In this document: piece by piece, positions 1-11,225 of the stretch
Numbering within the stretch: position 1 is the stretch's first letter
How the letters are laid out: the number at the start of each line of letters is the position of its first letter
From: Prosapia bicincta
Taxonomy: Eukaryota > Arthropoda > Insecta > Hemiptera > Cercopidae
NCBI GenBank assembly: GCA_036971475.1
Contig: JBAIZL010000003.1
Location: 86,031,542 to 86,095,541, forward strand
Direction: 5' to 3'
DNA: 64,000 bases
The notes under the pieces: generated by a model
Database searches by the model: none
The model's input: the letters and a program-made list of their open reading frames with translations, nothing else
Told to the model about the DNA's origin: nothing
Program-made: the position numbers and the translations under genes

Positions 1-67
1 TTTCTCCATTGCTGGGGGAACTCATGTGTTCCATGTTATGTTGATTGAACTCAGAAAGGTTTTTGAG

Positions 68-1150
68 TTACTGGGTTAAGGTTCTTGATAAAGGCTGGGA
101 AGATTTTGTGGGGTCTGGCAGATTACCCCTTTTCAGTGAACTAGTTATAAGATTGAGTCCAACAGGTGAGAAATCTGTAGTGAAGTTGAGATATTTCTGA
201 TTAGTTTGGCAAGTTCTCTTATACAAAATCAATTTCCAATCCTCCTTTCCAACACAGAATCTGCCAACAGCTGCAAATGTTTTACTCAGAGCTATGGCAA
301 CTTCTTTAGGATCATTCATTACTAACAGTTCCCAGATTTGTCATTGTTTATCTGGGAGATGAACTTATATACTTTGAAGCCCGATTTGAAGGTGAAGGAT
401 CTACAGGCATATCTTTTAGACAGTGTGACAGCTCCTTTCAATTTTGCTTAAGCCTTTTTCAATAAGATATGGTGTTAAATGCCCTTCAAGTTTTCTGTTT
501 GGCATTTTGCTGGATTCCTATCCTTTTTTTAGAGTGATAAGAAGTTGATTCCGAAACAGTGAGTATTTCTTAACTTGCCCCTTAGGTATACTCTCATTAC
601 CTGTGCACTGGGATGTTTTACAAAAAATTCAACTGAAGTGTTTAGCTTCACATCCACCACAAGGTTTTCAGTAACATATGGATCAGTTAACTCAGAGTAC
701 CTGTTCCAATGAGCTTTCTTAAATTTCCAGCGAGTGAAAATTTTATTCTACCTAGATAGTTTGCTATTCATTTAGATCCGTAAATACGTGGGGCAATGAT
801 TCTTAAGGTCACCAAATGACAGTGTCAGTCTAGAGGAGAGATGTTCATAGACCAGCGTGAGGTCAAAGGTGCTTATAAAGCCTCTGTGAGATAAATATGT
901 TGGTTATAAGAGAATTCTGACTAGAGCAGAGTGGTTCAGCATACCTCTCAACAAGCTGTATTTGTAGATAAATATTCCCATTATGGAGAGTGGCTGTTAA
1001 AATCCTCTGAGATTATTGTGTTGTGGTAATGGCTTACATTCTCTATTTGATTGAGGGGTGGTTTGTTTTTCGTGAGTTGTAGACACAAATAATTTTTAAA
1101 TGGATTCTGTTTTTTCAGACATCAATTCTGTTTGCTTCCAGTCTCTCATT
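68..1150 (-). pseudogene. Decayed LINE (jockey-like), endonuclease to start of RT
   Basis: Fragments in different - strand frames line up in the order expected for a non-LTR retrotransposon ORF2. The endonuclease tail has a TFDLTLVYEHLSSRL-like block near 825-870. A W-K-KK-A-HWNRYSEL block near 690-745 is typical of the end of the endonuclease domain. Closest to the left edge is a DPKEVAIALSKTFAAV block (about 265-310) that precedes the reverse transcriptase. Stops and frameshifts separate the pieces, so it is dead. RT itself would lie left of the window. Confidence 0.6.
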
Positions 1151-1529
1151 GTCCATTTCATGTATAATTGTCTTCTTGCTTGCAGTAGAATTTTTTACAA
1201 AAACGATGACCCCAGAAGCAACTTGATGAAAACTTTTGATGAAACTTGATGAAGAACAAACTAAGAATAGTCAAAAGCTTTGTAAAACCATGGGGAATTG
1301 GTAGAAGAATCAGCCTGGACAATAATAATTATGTCGACATCAAATTATAATATCTTGATTTTTATCTTAGAATGTTTAGAGTTGCACAAATCAGCTATAT
1401 TCCAACAGAGGATGCAAAAGTGATTGTCAAGGCCCTTATAGTTACTTGTTTCATACAGAGGTTCAAAAAAAGAAAAATGAAGGGTACTGTAGCAGATTTA
1501 GCATGTGAAAGCCTACTATGGAACACCCC

Positions 1530-2060
1530 ATGATAAATTATTAAACATAATATATAACATTTATTAAACATAAACACCATCAAACGTCCACGCAGACAAA
1601 CCACACAAAAAACAACAAATACATATCTCTCATCTACCACAACAAAAACAAACACAAAATAGCCTCCACATTAAAAAAACTCTATTACCAAATATCCTAC
1701 AAAACAACAAACACTTTAAGACAGCACTTACAACCTTTTCAAAAACAAACTACAAATTAACATGCTACGTTTGTTCCAGCTACATTGGCCAAACCGGCAG
1801 GTCATTCTATACACGCTTTGAAGAACACATTACCTAAAAAAAACAAACAAACTCAATGTTCTACATACATTAAAACAAAGTAAAAAATTAACAACCTTAG
1901 AAAAATATGAGATATACAAACACTACGCAACAGATAAAGAAAATATATTAAATGATCACATACATTTTGAAGCCAACAGCCTTTTCCATTACATGACACA
2001 CAACCAAAATAACCCAACCCATTCCACAGTCATAAATCCATCCTGTTACAGACTTTGAAC
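1530..2060 (+). pseudogene. Penelope-like element remnant (GIY-YIG endonuclease)
   Basis: A + strand frame gives CSSYIGQTGRSFYTRFEEH (about 1765-1830), a GIY-YIG nuclease signature of Penelope-like retroelements. It is followed in shifted frames by a region similar to the sequence at 50150-50280. Numerous stops show that it is inactive. The right side runs into the GAAACGCGTC-type repeat at 2095-2220. Confidence 0.65.
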
Positions 2061-2094
2061 CTAACCAATGCAGCCAGTAGAGGGTTAGCTTTGT

Positions 2095-2220
2095 AAAAGG
2101 AACGAATGTTTTGAAACGCGTCAGCATGTAAGCCATTACGTATTCACTTATTTAAGTACTTTTTTAATTTAGTTTAATCAATGAATTCAAGGTGATTACA
2201 TCAAGCAACTTGAAATTTTA
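2095..2220 (+). repeat. Family A repeat arm (Penelope-associated)
   Basis: Contains GAAACGCGTCAGCA and the tail TTTAATCA-GTGAATTCAAGATGATTACATCAAG with small differences. The same arm recurs, often as a foldback, near 15130, 20650, 31250, 50005 and 59210. It sits directly behind a Penelope GIY-YIG remnant, suggesting that it is part of that element's terminal repeat. Confidence 0.6.
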
Positions 2221-2294
2221 TAGTTGATAAACCTATTAACTAAAATAAAAATTGGCAAGAGTTCCAATATCACAGAAATAAAAATATCTAATAT

Positions 2295-2535
2295 TATAAG
2301 TTACCTAAGATTATACCCTTATGTACATTTTGATGACAATGACATCATCATCATCATCATCATCAAAGGTCTTATTACAATCTAGAATACTATAATTTAC
2401 AAACTGACATGTAGTTTACTAGGTCAGTCTAGTTTGTAAATTATTGTATTCTAGATTGTAATTTTGTAATAAGATCCTACGATGATGGCATGGTCATCGA
2501 AATGTACATAAGGGTTTAATCTTAGGTAACTTGTA
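2295..2535. repeat. Foldback repeat with hammerhead-like arms (family F)
   Basis: Two arms in inverted orientation: TTACCTAAGATTATACCCTT at the left and its near complement AAGGGTTTAATCTTAGGTAA at the right. The left arm carries an expanded ATC microsatellite at 2343-2364. The right arm holds the hammerhead-like motif at 2474-2515. Confidence 0.7.
2474..2515 (+). ncRNA. Hammerhead ribozyme-like motif (family F)
   Basis: Stem I ATCCT / AGGGT flanks a core ACGATGA (two changes from CUGANGA), then a short hairpin and GAAA at 2499-2502. The palindromic stem III (A-UGU/ACA-U) is followed by cleavage-position A. The core changes make activity unlikely in this copy. Better copies of the same family are at 53188-53232 and 55046-55090. 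Confidence 0.45.
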
Positions 2536-2891
2536 ATATTTGTTATTATTGTGGTGTTGGAGTTTTCGCCAATATTTTTATTGTAATCTATTGTACCACT
2601 GTGCTCTGGTATATTGTTTACTAGTAACTAAAATTGGAGTTTTTCTATTTGTTAATGGGAATTACAAATGCTTGTTTCAGAAGCAACTACCTTTCCAACA
2701 CTGTGGGTGGGCACAAGTCTTGGATCTGTCTTGACAGTGATGATTAGTGTGCCTACGCCTGGTGAATCGCGAATGACTCAACCTGTTGCAGTCTCACCTT
2801 GTGGTTGGTATTATTAATTTAATTGTGGTTCTGCTTAACTATAACTAACCAATCATTTTCATTTAATGGTTTTTAAACATTTTATTTTTAG

Positions 2892-3005
2892 GGACAATAT
2901 TCCGACTCAAAGGATGTATTCTCACAATGTCTTTCTTAGACTGCAATGGAGCTCTAATTCCTTACTCATTCGAAAGTTGGAAGGATGAAGGCAGAGAGAG
3001 ACAGA
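2892..3005 (+). CDS. Tomosyn, internal exon a (first exon in window)
   Basis: Encodes a segment containing GTIFRLKG and NGALIPYSFESW, which I recognise as the late WD-repeat/linker region of tomosyn (STXBP5/STXBP5L family), a syntaxin-binding regulator of SNARE-mediated exocytosis. The acceptor is a TTTTTAG at 2885-2891 and the donor is GTAAG from 3006. The exon starts with two bases completing a codon and ends with one base of the next, which matches the next exon's entry phase exactly. Exons upstream of this one, for the N-terminal beta-propeller domains, are not visible in bases 1-2891, so the gene is cut by the window edge or its preceding intron is long. Identification is by remembered family similarity. 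Confidence 0.88.
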
Positions 3006-3125
3006 GTAAGCCATTATTGCTTAAGTTTTTCTATTTATGAATAAAAAACAAACGTGATATATATTATTTTATTCTGTATTCACTAGAGCTACTAGTTTTT
3101 CACTAAAATTACTTGAACGCACTTT

Positions 3126-3310
3126 GTACAAGGTATATTACATTTGCCTATAGTACCACTTTCTTTTTTTATTATTGAGGACGGCCCATTGTCAACTCAA
3201 ATCATAATTCAATGGTCCTTGAGTTATAATCTGAGTGACAATGATACAATCTCCCAAATTGGCCATGCTCAGTAATCAAATAGTGCTACTATTATGTAAC
3301 ATATTAATGT
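3126..3310. repeat. Family C foldback, degenerate
   Basis: Contains TTGCCTATAGTA-CACTT, TTGAGGACGGCC and CATTGTCAACTCA, the same phrases as the better copies at 48785-48985 and 52556-52680, with an inverted partner TAGTGCTACTATTATGTAAC at the right. Confidence 0.55.
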
Positions 3311-4308
3311 ATGTTCGATTATTTTTATTGAAATGTAATATAATATAAAAACATACTAGATTCGAAGTGCATACTCTTATATTCAAGATTATAAATCCTT
3401 ATGAGGTATTTTATAATTAAGTTTTATTTTGCCAGTGATTATTATTACCACAGAAATAAAACACCAGTTTTCCTATTAACTGACTATCCCATGTACTGTC
3501 TAGTATTAAAATACTGCAAAATCCTTTATTAATATGCACTTACATTATGAAACAAAAGTATTGACATAATAAAAAGTCTATACATTGACTAGCATTGACA
3601 TTAGCTATGTCAATTTTTTAATCAGGCATTTAATTCATGATTTTTGCCTTTTAATATCAGAGTTTTGCAAAATATTCTGTAAAAATCCTTTTTTAATGGG
3701 CACTTACATTATGAAGCAAAGGTACACTCAAAATTTTAAGTCTATTTATATTTTAACCTCAATGTTGATGAATAATTCAGGGCATCATCATTTATAGATA
3801 TAGACGTTCTATATTGATTTTTAAATCTGTCAGTTCACTTTTATCTTCTGATAACAAAATTTTGCACAATTTTTTCTTAGTGGCACTCACTTTCAAAGAT
3901 ACCATTGCTAAAAACATTTCAATTATTTGGCTTTTATAGGTAAGCCAATTAATTTAAATGAGTCAGTAAGCCCAAAATTTTTGCTCTTTAAAATTAGAAC
4001 TAAAAAAGAATTTTTTTTAGTGGTTTTCTACTTTACGAGTAAAAGGTATTCTTAAACCTTTGAGTGTATTTACTCTAGTGTAGGCTCTATGTTGATGAAT
4101 CAGACTGGACATCATTTACAAATATAGATTAGCTAATAAAACTTTATTTTACAACTAGTATCGAGGTTAATAATAGAATAAAAGAATAAATTAAGTGCAA
4201 AAAATTTTGTGTATAATTGAATAATTTGAGTTACATATTACCGAGCAATACCTCTAAATTAAAACAAATAAAAGATGTACAAACAACTTACAAATTAATC
4301 ATTTATTG

Positions 4309-4351
4309 ACTTATACACGTTTCAATGACAAAGTCATCATCATCAGTGAGT
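4309..4351 (-). ncRNA. Hammerhead ribozyme-like motif, intact core boxes
   Basis: On the - strand: stem I ACUCA, core CUGAUGA (rc of 4340-4346), one extra U, stem II GAUGAC-UUU-GUCAUU (six pairs including one G-U), GAAA, a three-pair stem III ACG/UGU, cleavage-position A, stem I UAAGU (four of five pairs). All conserved core nucleotides are present. It lies just beyond the 3' side of the - strand Penelope GIY-YIG remnant at 4643-4950, in the same orientation. Confidence 0.6.
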
Positions 4352-4642
4352 GTTGCTACTACAAACTCTATCTTACAACTAAAAGTAACTTGCAACTGAA
4401 AGTAAGGTTTATATTACTATATTTATACCGTTGGCATTGCCATGCTCACCGGTCAAAACAACAGTTATGAACAATACTTCAAACATGATACATCAAATAG
4501 AAATTTTATACCTCACTCATTAATTGCAGTCAAATTGTTATCCATACACATATAAACAAAATAGATAATACTTCAGTATTATTATTATTTCAAGATTTTA
4601 ACCAAAAAGTTGCAATTAAATTATCTTGCATCTCACTACTAA

Positions 4643-4950
4643 TTACATTAATATAGAATTTTTAATTGGACCTGACTCAATATTTACATTATTATTTTTA
4701 TTCTTATTATTATAAAAAGTTTCCCACGAATTCAATTCACTACACTTAACAACGTTTTTTAACAGGGTTACATCATCTATTTTAAATTCTTGCTTTTCGT
4801 CTAAACAATGTTTCGCCACCGCAGATTTTTCTGGTCTATTATATTTAATGTAAGGAAAATGTTCTTTAGCCCTAGTTTTAATACTTCTTTTTGTTTGCAT
4901 ATATATTTCAGAGAACACTTGCTACATTTCAGGCATTTTACTAATAAGAC
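4643..4950 (-). pseudogene. Penelope-like element remnant (GIY-YIG C-terminal part)
   Basis: A - strand frame reads YMQTKRSIKTRAKEH, then YNRPEKSAVAKHCLDE, SWETFYNN and NIESGPIKNSIL. This is the order seen in Penelope-like GIY-YIG domains (the GQTKRS-KTR-KEH block, then the SAVAEH block, then the C-terminal tail). The N-terminal GIY part is degenerate. The reverse transcriptase region is missing. Confidence 0.7.
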
Positions 4951-5025
4951 TTATAGTTTAACTAAATTTATGAAAAACTTATTGAGTTATATTTTTGATC
5001 ATCGAGATTAACTTCATCAGTCATG

Positions 5026-5069
5026 AGACGCTGATGAATATTGTCACTGCAATCAAGAGTATTTCGTCT
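5026..5069 (+). ncRNA. Degenerate hammerhead-like motif (family E)
   Basis: Stem I AGACG/CGTCT is complementary and CTGATGA is intact at 5031-5037, but the GAAA box is replaced by AAGA, so it should be inactive. Flanking CAGTA-GTTTTTA-TAAATTTACT matches the family E copies at 15242 and 54635. Confidence 0.45.
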
Positions 5070-5317
5070 CAGTATGTTTTTAGTAAATTTACTTTAATTA
5101 TAAGTTTGACAAGTTGCTAATTAGTTTAATATAATTGTTAATGTTTCAATAATTGTCATGGACAATAAAATCCAAATATTATAAATAATTTATGTAGATT
5201 GTTACATAGAATATAGTTATAAAGAGTGTCGTTTTTACAATTAAAACATAAATAAAATATGTAAGTGTGTGTGTCTGCATGTATAAAATATGTTTTCAAA
5301 AATTATGTGTTTTTTAG

Positions 5318-5530
5318 AAACACCTACTAGATGTAGTTCAAGTAATAGTCGCATGTCACCACCACTTGGAACATCTGCAGGCGCAGAAGTAACATGTGAC
5401 AGACAGTTTGTAGTTCTCGTTTCAGAGAAACAATCCAGAGTCGTAGCTCTTCCTTCACAAAACTGTGTATATAGACAACAATTGGCTGATACGGATTTTG
5501 TTGTTAAGGCTGAAATAATCTCCCTTAAAG
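5318..5530 (+). CDS. Tomosyn, internal exon b
   Basis: 213-nt exon with acceptor TTTTTTAG and donor AG|GTAAAG. The reading frame continues from the previous exon (A|AA gives Lys) and runs through a Ser/Pro-rich linker, then EVTCDRQFVVLVSEKQSRVV and ALPSQNCVYRQQLADTDFVV, a strongly tomosyn-like block belonging to the last propeller blades. It ends with one base, G, which forms Asp with the first two bases of the next exon. The low-complexity Ser-rich start corresponds to the variable hypervariable/linker region of the family; the rest is conserved. Confidence 0.93.
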
Positions 5531-5632
5531 GTAAAGTTAACTATCATTATTGTGTATTTATGGAATTGAACCAAAATCTTAAAAGTCACTTCAAAATCAC
5601 ATTTGTACAATACCTATAATACTAATTTTATT

Positions 5633-5865
5633 TATTACACTTTGATATTACTTGCGACCAGACTTTTTGTTAACTAAAAGTTGTTAAATTGTTAACTTAC
5701 ACTTGGAGGAATTGTTTTTGTCTTACAACTTCTTTAGCCTCTTTACGTTTCCTCCAAGTGTAAGTTAACAATTTAACAACCTTTAGTTAACAAAACGTCT
5801 GGTCGCAAGTAATATCAAAGTGTAATAAGTAATTACCAACCAGCTTGTCATGAACAGCAACAAGT
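5633..5865. repeat. Family D foldback element
   Basis: Begins TTATTACACTTTGATATTAC and ends with the complement GTAATATCAAAGTGTAATAA followed by AACCAGCTTGTCATGAACAG. The - strand arm has a decayed hammerhead (CTAAAGA in place of CTGAAGA, AAAA in place of GAAA). Related to the copies at 46871, 47386 and 58307. Confidence 0.75.
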
Positions 5866-6915
5866 TTTCGATATTGAATGATCTAATTTTCTGGCTGTAT
5901 AAAATATAATCTCTTTCATTCCAATTACAAATTTGTTATTTATTTTTCCTTAATTTTATTTTTATAAACAAGCTGTTATTGATTTAAGGGTTCTGTTGAT
6001 GCTTTTATTAGGGTTTTGTCACCTTTCTTCATATACCATGTTGACTTCCTAATTTATATCCTTTTTAACATTTTTGTTGTCAGTATAAAACTATTTACAC
6101 TGCAAATAAATTTCTAGAGATTATCTTAGCAATTTTTCCCCCCATAAATGTTGGTGTTATGTTTGGTGTTATAAAGTTTGAAGCCTTTAGTACAACATTC
6201 ATCTTTTATGTTTATTTTATATTAAAATATTAATCTTAGCTAATCTAATCAAGCATTAATCTAACATCAATTTATATTGAAACATTAAATTTAGTTTAGG
6301 CAGAGAATAAGCATTGCCCAAATAATGTAATTCTATTGCCAAGTATAATTATGTTTCACCAAAAAGTCCATCAATATGTCCTATGATGACATGTATCTCC
6401 ACAAAAATAAATGAAGCACTTTTCTTTGATATTATTCCTTGAATTAAGAATATTCAGTAAACTTACCAAATCAAGAGAACTCCTAACCTCAGCATCAAAA
6501 AATTTCATACACATTCCTTTTGTAATTTTTTAAAATTAGTATCAACAATACTTGATACTAGTTTGCTATACCATATGTACGCATTGTAATTTCTTGTATA
6601 CCATATTATTCCACTTGCTAGATTATGTCATAATTACATCCTAATTACTGCACTAAGTACGTAAACCTTTACTGCATTGCACGACTTAAGGTACTGGCTA
6701 AATTAATTTCTCTATATCTATGAATATCGATAATAATGGTCTATCTCTCTGTAGTTATACAGGATTTCAGTAATTTGCAGGAAGATTGTAGGGAAATTTC
6801 TAGATGTTATATTGGTATCTCAGAAAGCATCCAACTCAAAAGTTTGTTTACAAGCTTTCTTCTAACCTCAACATCAGTTCTTGTATTGTTGTTGAGGTGA
6901 GTTTAGTGAGTTACT

Positions 6916-7959
6916 ATGTTATTTGGTAAAGATAAAGCAAAGTGTGTTTTATTGATGGCTGAATTAAAATTCATAATTTTAGTTCAACATGCATTCTGAC
7001 GTGAATTTAGAAGAGATCCACCACACAAAAATAACATAACACGTTGGTTTAAACAATTTAAAGAAACTAGATCAGTTAAGAAACAGAAATCAACCGTCAG
7101 ACCAAGTGTACCAGACAAAACTGTTGAACTAATTAGACAATCGGCAATTAGAAGTCTTCGGAAGTCCATCCCTCATCGAAGTGTTGAATTAGATATTCCA
7201 AAAACAACAGTTCACAAAGCTTTACATAAAAAATCAAATTACATGCTTATAAAATCTAGATTCTGCAGGAGTTGAAAACTAATGATGGTGTATACCGTTT
7301 CAATTTCACTATTGAAATGTTGGGCAGAATAAGTGAAAACAAATCATTTTTCGATGATATAATTTTTACAGACGAAGTTACTTTCCGTGTGAATGGATGT
7401 GTTAACAGACATAATTCACGAATATGGGACTCTGAAAACCCACACGCAATTGAAGAGAAACAACAAGATTCAACCTAAAGTTAATGATTGGTGTGGTATG
7501 TTGAAAAATACTGTAATAGGGCCTTTCTTCTTTGCTGGAAAAGCAAATAATGTAGTTGTGTATATTGACATGTTAATCAATTATTGCTTTCCCCATCTAG
7601 ATGAACTCGAAAACATTCATGGACTTCATTTCCAAAATGATATTGCTTCCCCACACTTTAGTGCATTGGCCATGGATGCTTTGAATGAAAATTTTGGAGA
7701 TCAATCGATAGGCTGGCATGGGCCTATGGTGTGGCCTCCAAGGAGCTCAGACCTGACACCTTGTGATTTTTGCTTGTGGGGGTACATCAAAGGCGTTGTT
7801 TATTCACAAAAAATGTGCGACTTGAACTACTTGAAAAACAGAATTAATGAAGCAATGACAACCATAACCAAAGAAATGGTAACGAATGTTTGGAGAGAAC
7901 TTGAGTTTCATTTGGAAATTTGTCGAGCGACTAAGGGCGCACATATTAAAATATATTAA
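6916..7959 (+). pseudogene. Tc1/mariner-superfamily transposase pseudogene (type 1)
   Basis: Starts ATG LFGKDKAKCVLLMAELK, followed by a helix-turn-helix region with FRRDPPHKNNITRWFKQFKE, then IIFTDEVTF-VNG-VNRHN, FQNDIASPHF and MVWPPRSSDLTPCDFCLWGY. The three catalytic Asp positions of the DDE/D domain are still readable, with 36 residues between the second and third. Breaks: TGA at 6997-6999, TGA at 7273-7275, and frameshifts near 7272 and 7393-7478. The tail ATKGAHIKIY ends at TAA 7957-7959. The sequence is clearly different from the two mariners at 14028 and 37050, so it represents a separate lineage. It is inside a tomosyn intron, same strand. Confidence 0.88.
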
Positions 7960-8916
7960 TTATGTAAAAAATACTGTTTGAGACGACAAATTAGATTAAT
8001 AAACAACATTAACAGTGTGTAATTGGGTTTTTCTTTAAACCATGTTCAAAATTGCACTATTCTTTTATGACAACCCTTTACATAAAATTAAAACTTTTTG
8101 CTAAATAAAATCTATTAAATTTGTTTTTTAGCACTTAAGATTTGGTGAAAATTAGCATAGTTATTTTTGTAAAGATAATTTTCATTGTATTAACAATTGC
8201 AAACAGTGGGGCATAAGGTAAATGTACCTTTTAATCTTCTTCTCAGCAAATTACTATACCAAAAACCCTAACCTCTCAGTGTCTCTTATAAACTCTGTAT
8301 TAGATCACTGAGACATAGGTTGACTGCTAGTGGTAATTCTTGCACTATTTATTGAAGTCATTGTCTCTCTTCACACTTTCCAGTGCATACTCAACAGAGT
8401 TCTACTCTACATTACACACCTTTCTTATTGATGAATTGTCAAAGTGAAATCTATAACTTTGTGCCATCAACTGCCCAATAACTACATTTAATTTTTTTTA
8501 TACAGTTGCTATGTGTAAACTTTATTAAGAAGACAATTCATATATATACTAACAGTTTAATTATTGAATCTTCCATAATCCAAAATCTATTAACTAATAA
8601 TCTACAAACTCAAAGAAATATTACACAAGGGGAAACTTGGAACTTCAACAAATATCAACTTTGGCTACTTATGGTTAAAATTCATAAACACCTCTTTAAA
8701 ACTTTGACACATATATTTTTTTTCAAATAGACAGAAATCATTTTACATAGCTTTACTCTTCCATTTGTGACGATATTTTTTTAACCTTTTTCCGTTTGGG
8801 ACAAAAAAGGCTCTTCTTTTTTTTATCTGAATATTTCTTACTATATGTATTGCCCAGCATGTCTTACTTGTTTTTTCTTTATATTGAACTAACTAACAAC
8901 TTTTTGAACTTACAAT

Positions 8917-9240
8917 TTATGAAATACTAAAACAAAACATTTCCAACTGACAAGGCAACCTTTGTCGGTGTCTAGGCTGGCAGCTGGAAACATTCATTAA
9001 CTTGGTGGTAAATATTTTAAAAGCGGGTTTGCTATAATGTAATGAAAAAGTGTATGTGATATGTATTGGTTTTGTTAATTTATTATGTTTTTGATTTGTG
9101 TGTTGGCATATTTGTAAATCATTGATTATTCTATGTGTGTTGAGAATTAAACCACATGAATTGGTTTTTTTTCTATAATGATTTTTTAAGTCTAATGTCT
9201 TGCAAAAATTATAAACATGAACTGAGTTTATTGAGTGCAT
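8917..9240 (-). pseudogene. Possible Penelope-like C-terminal fragment
   Basis: A 107-codon open frame reading HVYNFCKTLDLKNHYRKK and NTHRIINDLQICQH resembles the Lys/Asn-rich tail after the GIY-YIG domain in Penelope-like elements. No GIY-YIG core is visible, so this is tentative; it could be chance open sequence. Confidence 0.25.
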
Positions 9241-9280
9241 GGGGCAATTATAATATTACCTTAGTTATTTATTAATGCAA

Positions 9281-9493
9281 ACTGGCCACGACTACATGGC
9301 GTCCATCTACATCGCATCGGTGTGCTCCCAACACCGGAATGCCCTCTCTGTGGACATGATATGATGGATCCGGATCATCTGATGAAATGCAATGTGCTCG
9401 ACCATTCCGGAGATGATGATAACCCTCTTGTTCGTCTATACTGGTCAGCGCGTCACCAAATGGCTCAACAGCCAAGGGTGGGCTTTGGCTAGT
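9281..9493 (+). pseudogene. LINE ORF2 C-terminal zinc-finger-like fragment
   Basis: Two frames together give TGHDYMA then VHLHRIGVLPTPECPLC, MDPDHLMKC and LYWSARHQMAQQPRVG. This is the CCHC-like C-terminal domain found after the reverse transcriptase/RNase H of jockey/I-like LINEs (TGH-x-HLHRIG...CPLC...DHL-C). A single frameshift near 9300 splits it. No RT is attached, so it is a 5'-truncated insertion. The locally higher GC contrasts with its surroundings. Confidence 0.72.
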
Positions 9494-10314
9494 AAGTAAG
9501 TAATTTATTTGATGACCCAATATTGCATCAACTTTTCGCCCTTCTGCAGAGAACTTGGCTCTTTTCAAGACTAGCCGATATCACCAATTACAGTTATCAT
9601 TTTATACATGTTTCTATTTCCTGTATCTGTAATAGATAAAGAGGTTTTCTGTAGATGGCCAAAATGATGATTTAAAAAATAAAAATGAATAAAAAATTGA
9701 TGCAATATTGTAATTGTCTTGTGCTATTCATTAAACTCAATTAATTCAAGTTTGTTATTTTTTTCAAGTGCCTCCCTCCAATTTGTTAATGTTTTTATGG
9801 GCTAATATTTTTTAGAGGCATTTATCTTTTTATTTCTCTATTTAAAAAGGTTCTTTTTTTAAATTATCCTCCTAATTCTGTTTAGGTATCTATGTCATTT
9901 GAAACCAATGTTATTTTCTGAAACCAATAAAATAGTTTTTTTTCCTTTACATTATAATATCTACTTCTTTTTATATAGTATATTTAGATGTAGAATACGT
10001 ATACAGATATGTTTTAAATTATTACAGATACTTTCATATAAAATATTAAATAATTTATTTCACACACATTGTCATAGGTCACATCTTATACTTTTCTTAC
10101 TTCTCAACCATCTCTTTGGGTTATTGTATGTAGTTGCCACATAGAAACGTTAAATGTGCAACAAATTGATGTGGGTTATTTTAGCACATTAAATTATTAC
10201 TTTTGGTTAGTTTACCTACTTTGTTCTGTGTTATAAAAGTAGAACAAGCCGGTCACAATAGTTGCTTGAAATCTCATATTTGTTCCTTGCTAGAATATAC
10301 ATTTAGGGTGTGTA

Positions 10315-10857
10315 TTAACCTTTTGATTATTAATATGTGCCTGCCCTGATATGGCCCCAGGGAGCAATATATTCTTGAAAGATTTTTACATTTTTTCTTT
10401 TTTCTTATTTTTTTCTTCATATTTCTCTATTTTTTTAAAAATTATAGTAATATTTGTTAATTTTTTTTTTATTTACTTATATTTGCATGTTAACCCAACT
10501 TTACCTTACGTTTACTGACAATTTCTTTGCTAAAAATGATTTACTAATTTTTTTTTTCTGTAAAATACTTATTCATTGTAAAATACTGCACAAACTTCAA
10601 AACAATCTATACATATGTGGGAAAACCCATAGACTTTAAACACAAAAGAATGGCGACTATGTACTCTGTGTAATATTTACTATTCAGTTAGTTGCAAATA
10701 TTTTACCTAGAATACAGCACAATACATAGGAAAAATATCGTAAACTAACGTCAATGCTAATCTGAGAGAAATGGTAGAATGTACATATACAGGAATCCTC
10801 CCGCTGGTCGTAGCACGATCTCACGTATTGGTACGTGAATGCTAATCAAAGGATTAA
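10315..10857. mobile_element. TTAA-flanked non-autonomous element (piggyBac-like MITE), copy 1
   Basis: About 540 bp, bounded by TTAA on both sides, with imperfect terminal inverted repeats (TTAACCTTTTGATTA at the left; CTAATCAAAGGATTAA at the right). A homologous copy lies at 39892-40424 with the same boundaries, which fixes the ends. TTAA target duplications are typical of piggyBac-type elements. No transposase is encoded. Confidence 0.72.
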
Positions 10858-11116
10858 TGAAAACAAATTACATATAAGCTTGGTAACATTTCTAATTTAT
10901 TTTCTACTGCTAATTAATATCTGTATGTCTGTGATCTTAGTGAATTATTTCTTTGTGGAAAAGTTATACATAAAAAGTTCAAGATGAAGGATAGCAACCA
11001 GTTTTAATAAATTCAATTTTTCACAAAACTCATTTCTAAATAATTGTCTGATTTTACCAACAGATTGAAATGCAATTTATTATTTTAATTTTATATAAAT
11101 GTTTACATGTTTACAG

Positions 11117-11225
11117 ATAGTGTATGTCTAGTGTGCTATATATCCAATGGACATGTCACCGCATATAGTTTACCTAGTCTGAGACCTCTGATTGACATTG
11201 ACTTCTTACCTCTTGCAGATTTAAG
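11117..11225 (+). CDS. Tomosyn, internal exon c
   Basis: 109-nt exon, acceptor TTTACAG and donor AAG|GTAATT. It encodes DSVCLVCYISNGHVTAYSLP followed by SLRPLIDIDFLPLADL, the final propeller blade of tomosyn. It leaves two bases (AG) to be completed by the next exon. Joined to the exon at 24166 they give Ser; joined directly to 36496 they give Arg, so both splice choices keep the frame. It lies 5.6 kb downstream of exon b. Confidence 0.95.

Larger units (their letters stand above)
3006..5317 (+). other. Tomosyn intron between exons a and b
   Basis: AT-rich intron. It holds a degenerate family C foldback at about 3126-3310, the hammerhead-like motif at 4309-4351, a - strand Penelope GIY-YIG remnant (4643-4950) and a degenerate hammerhead at 5026-5069. 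Bases 3310-4260 show nothing recognisable apart from repeated short AT-rich phrases. Confidence 0.6.
5531..11116 (+). other. Tomosyn intron between exons b and c
   Basis: Holds the family D foldback, a mariner-type pseudogene (6916-7959), a possible Penelope tail on the - strand (8917-9240), a LINE C-terminal fragment (9281-9493) and a TTAA-flanked element (10315-10857). Bases 5870-6900, 7960-8900 and 9500-10310 show no recognisable feature beyond AT-rich sequence. Confidence 0.6.

Noticed and set aside
1..2891. Search for the preceding tomosyn exon
   Set aside because: The region is filled by LINE, Penelope and foldback sequence; no segment with tomosyn propeller similarity and the right phase was found.
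9272..9568. 98-codon - strand open frame
   Set aside because: It is the shadow of the + strand LINE zinc-finger fragment at 9281-9493, which has clear family similarity.
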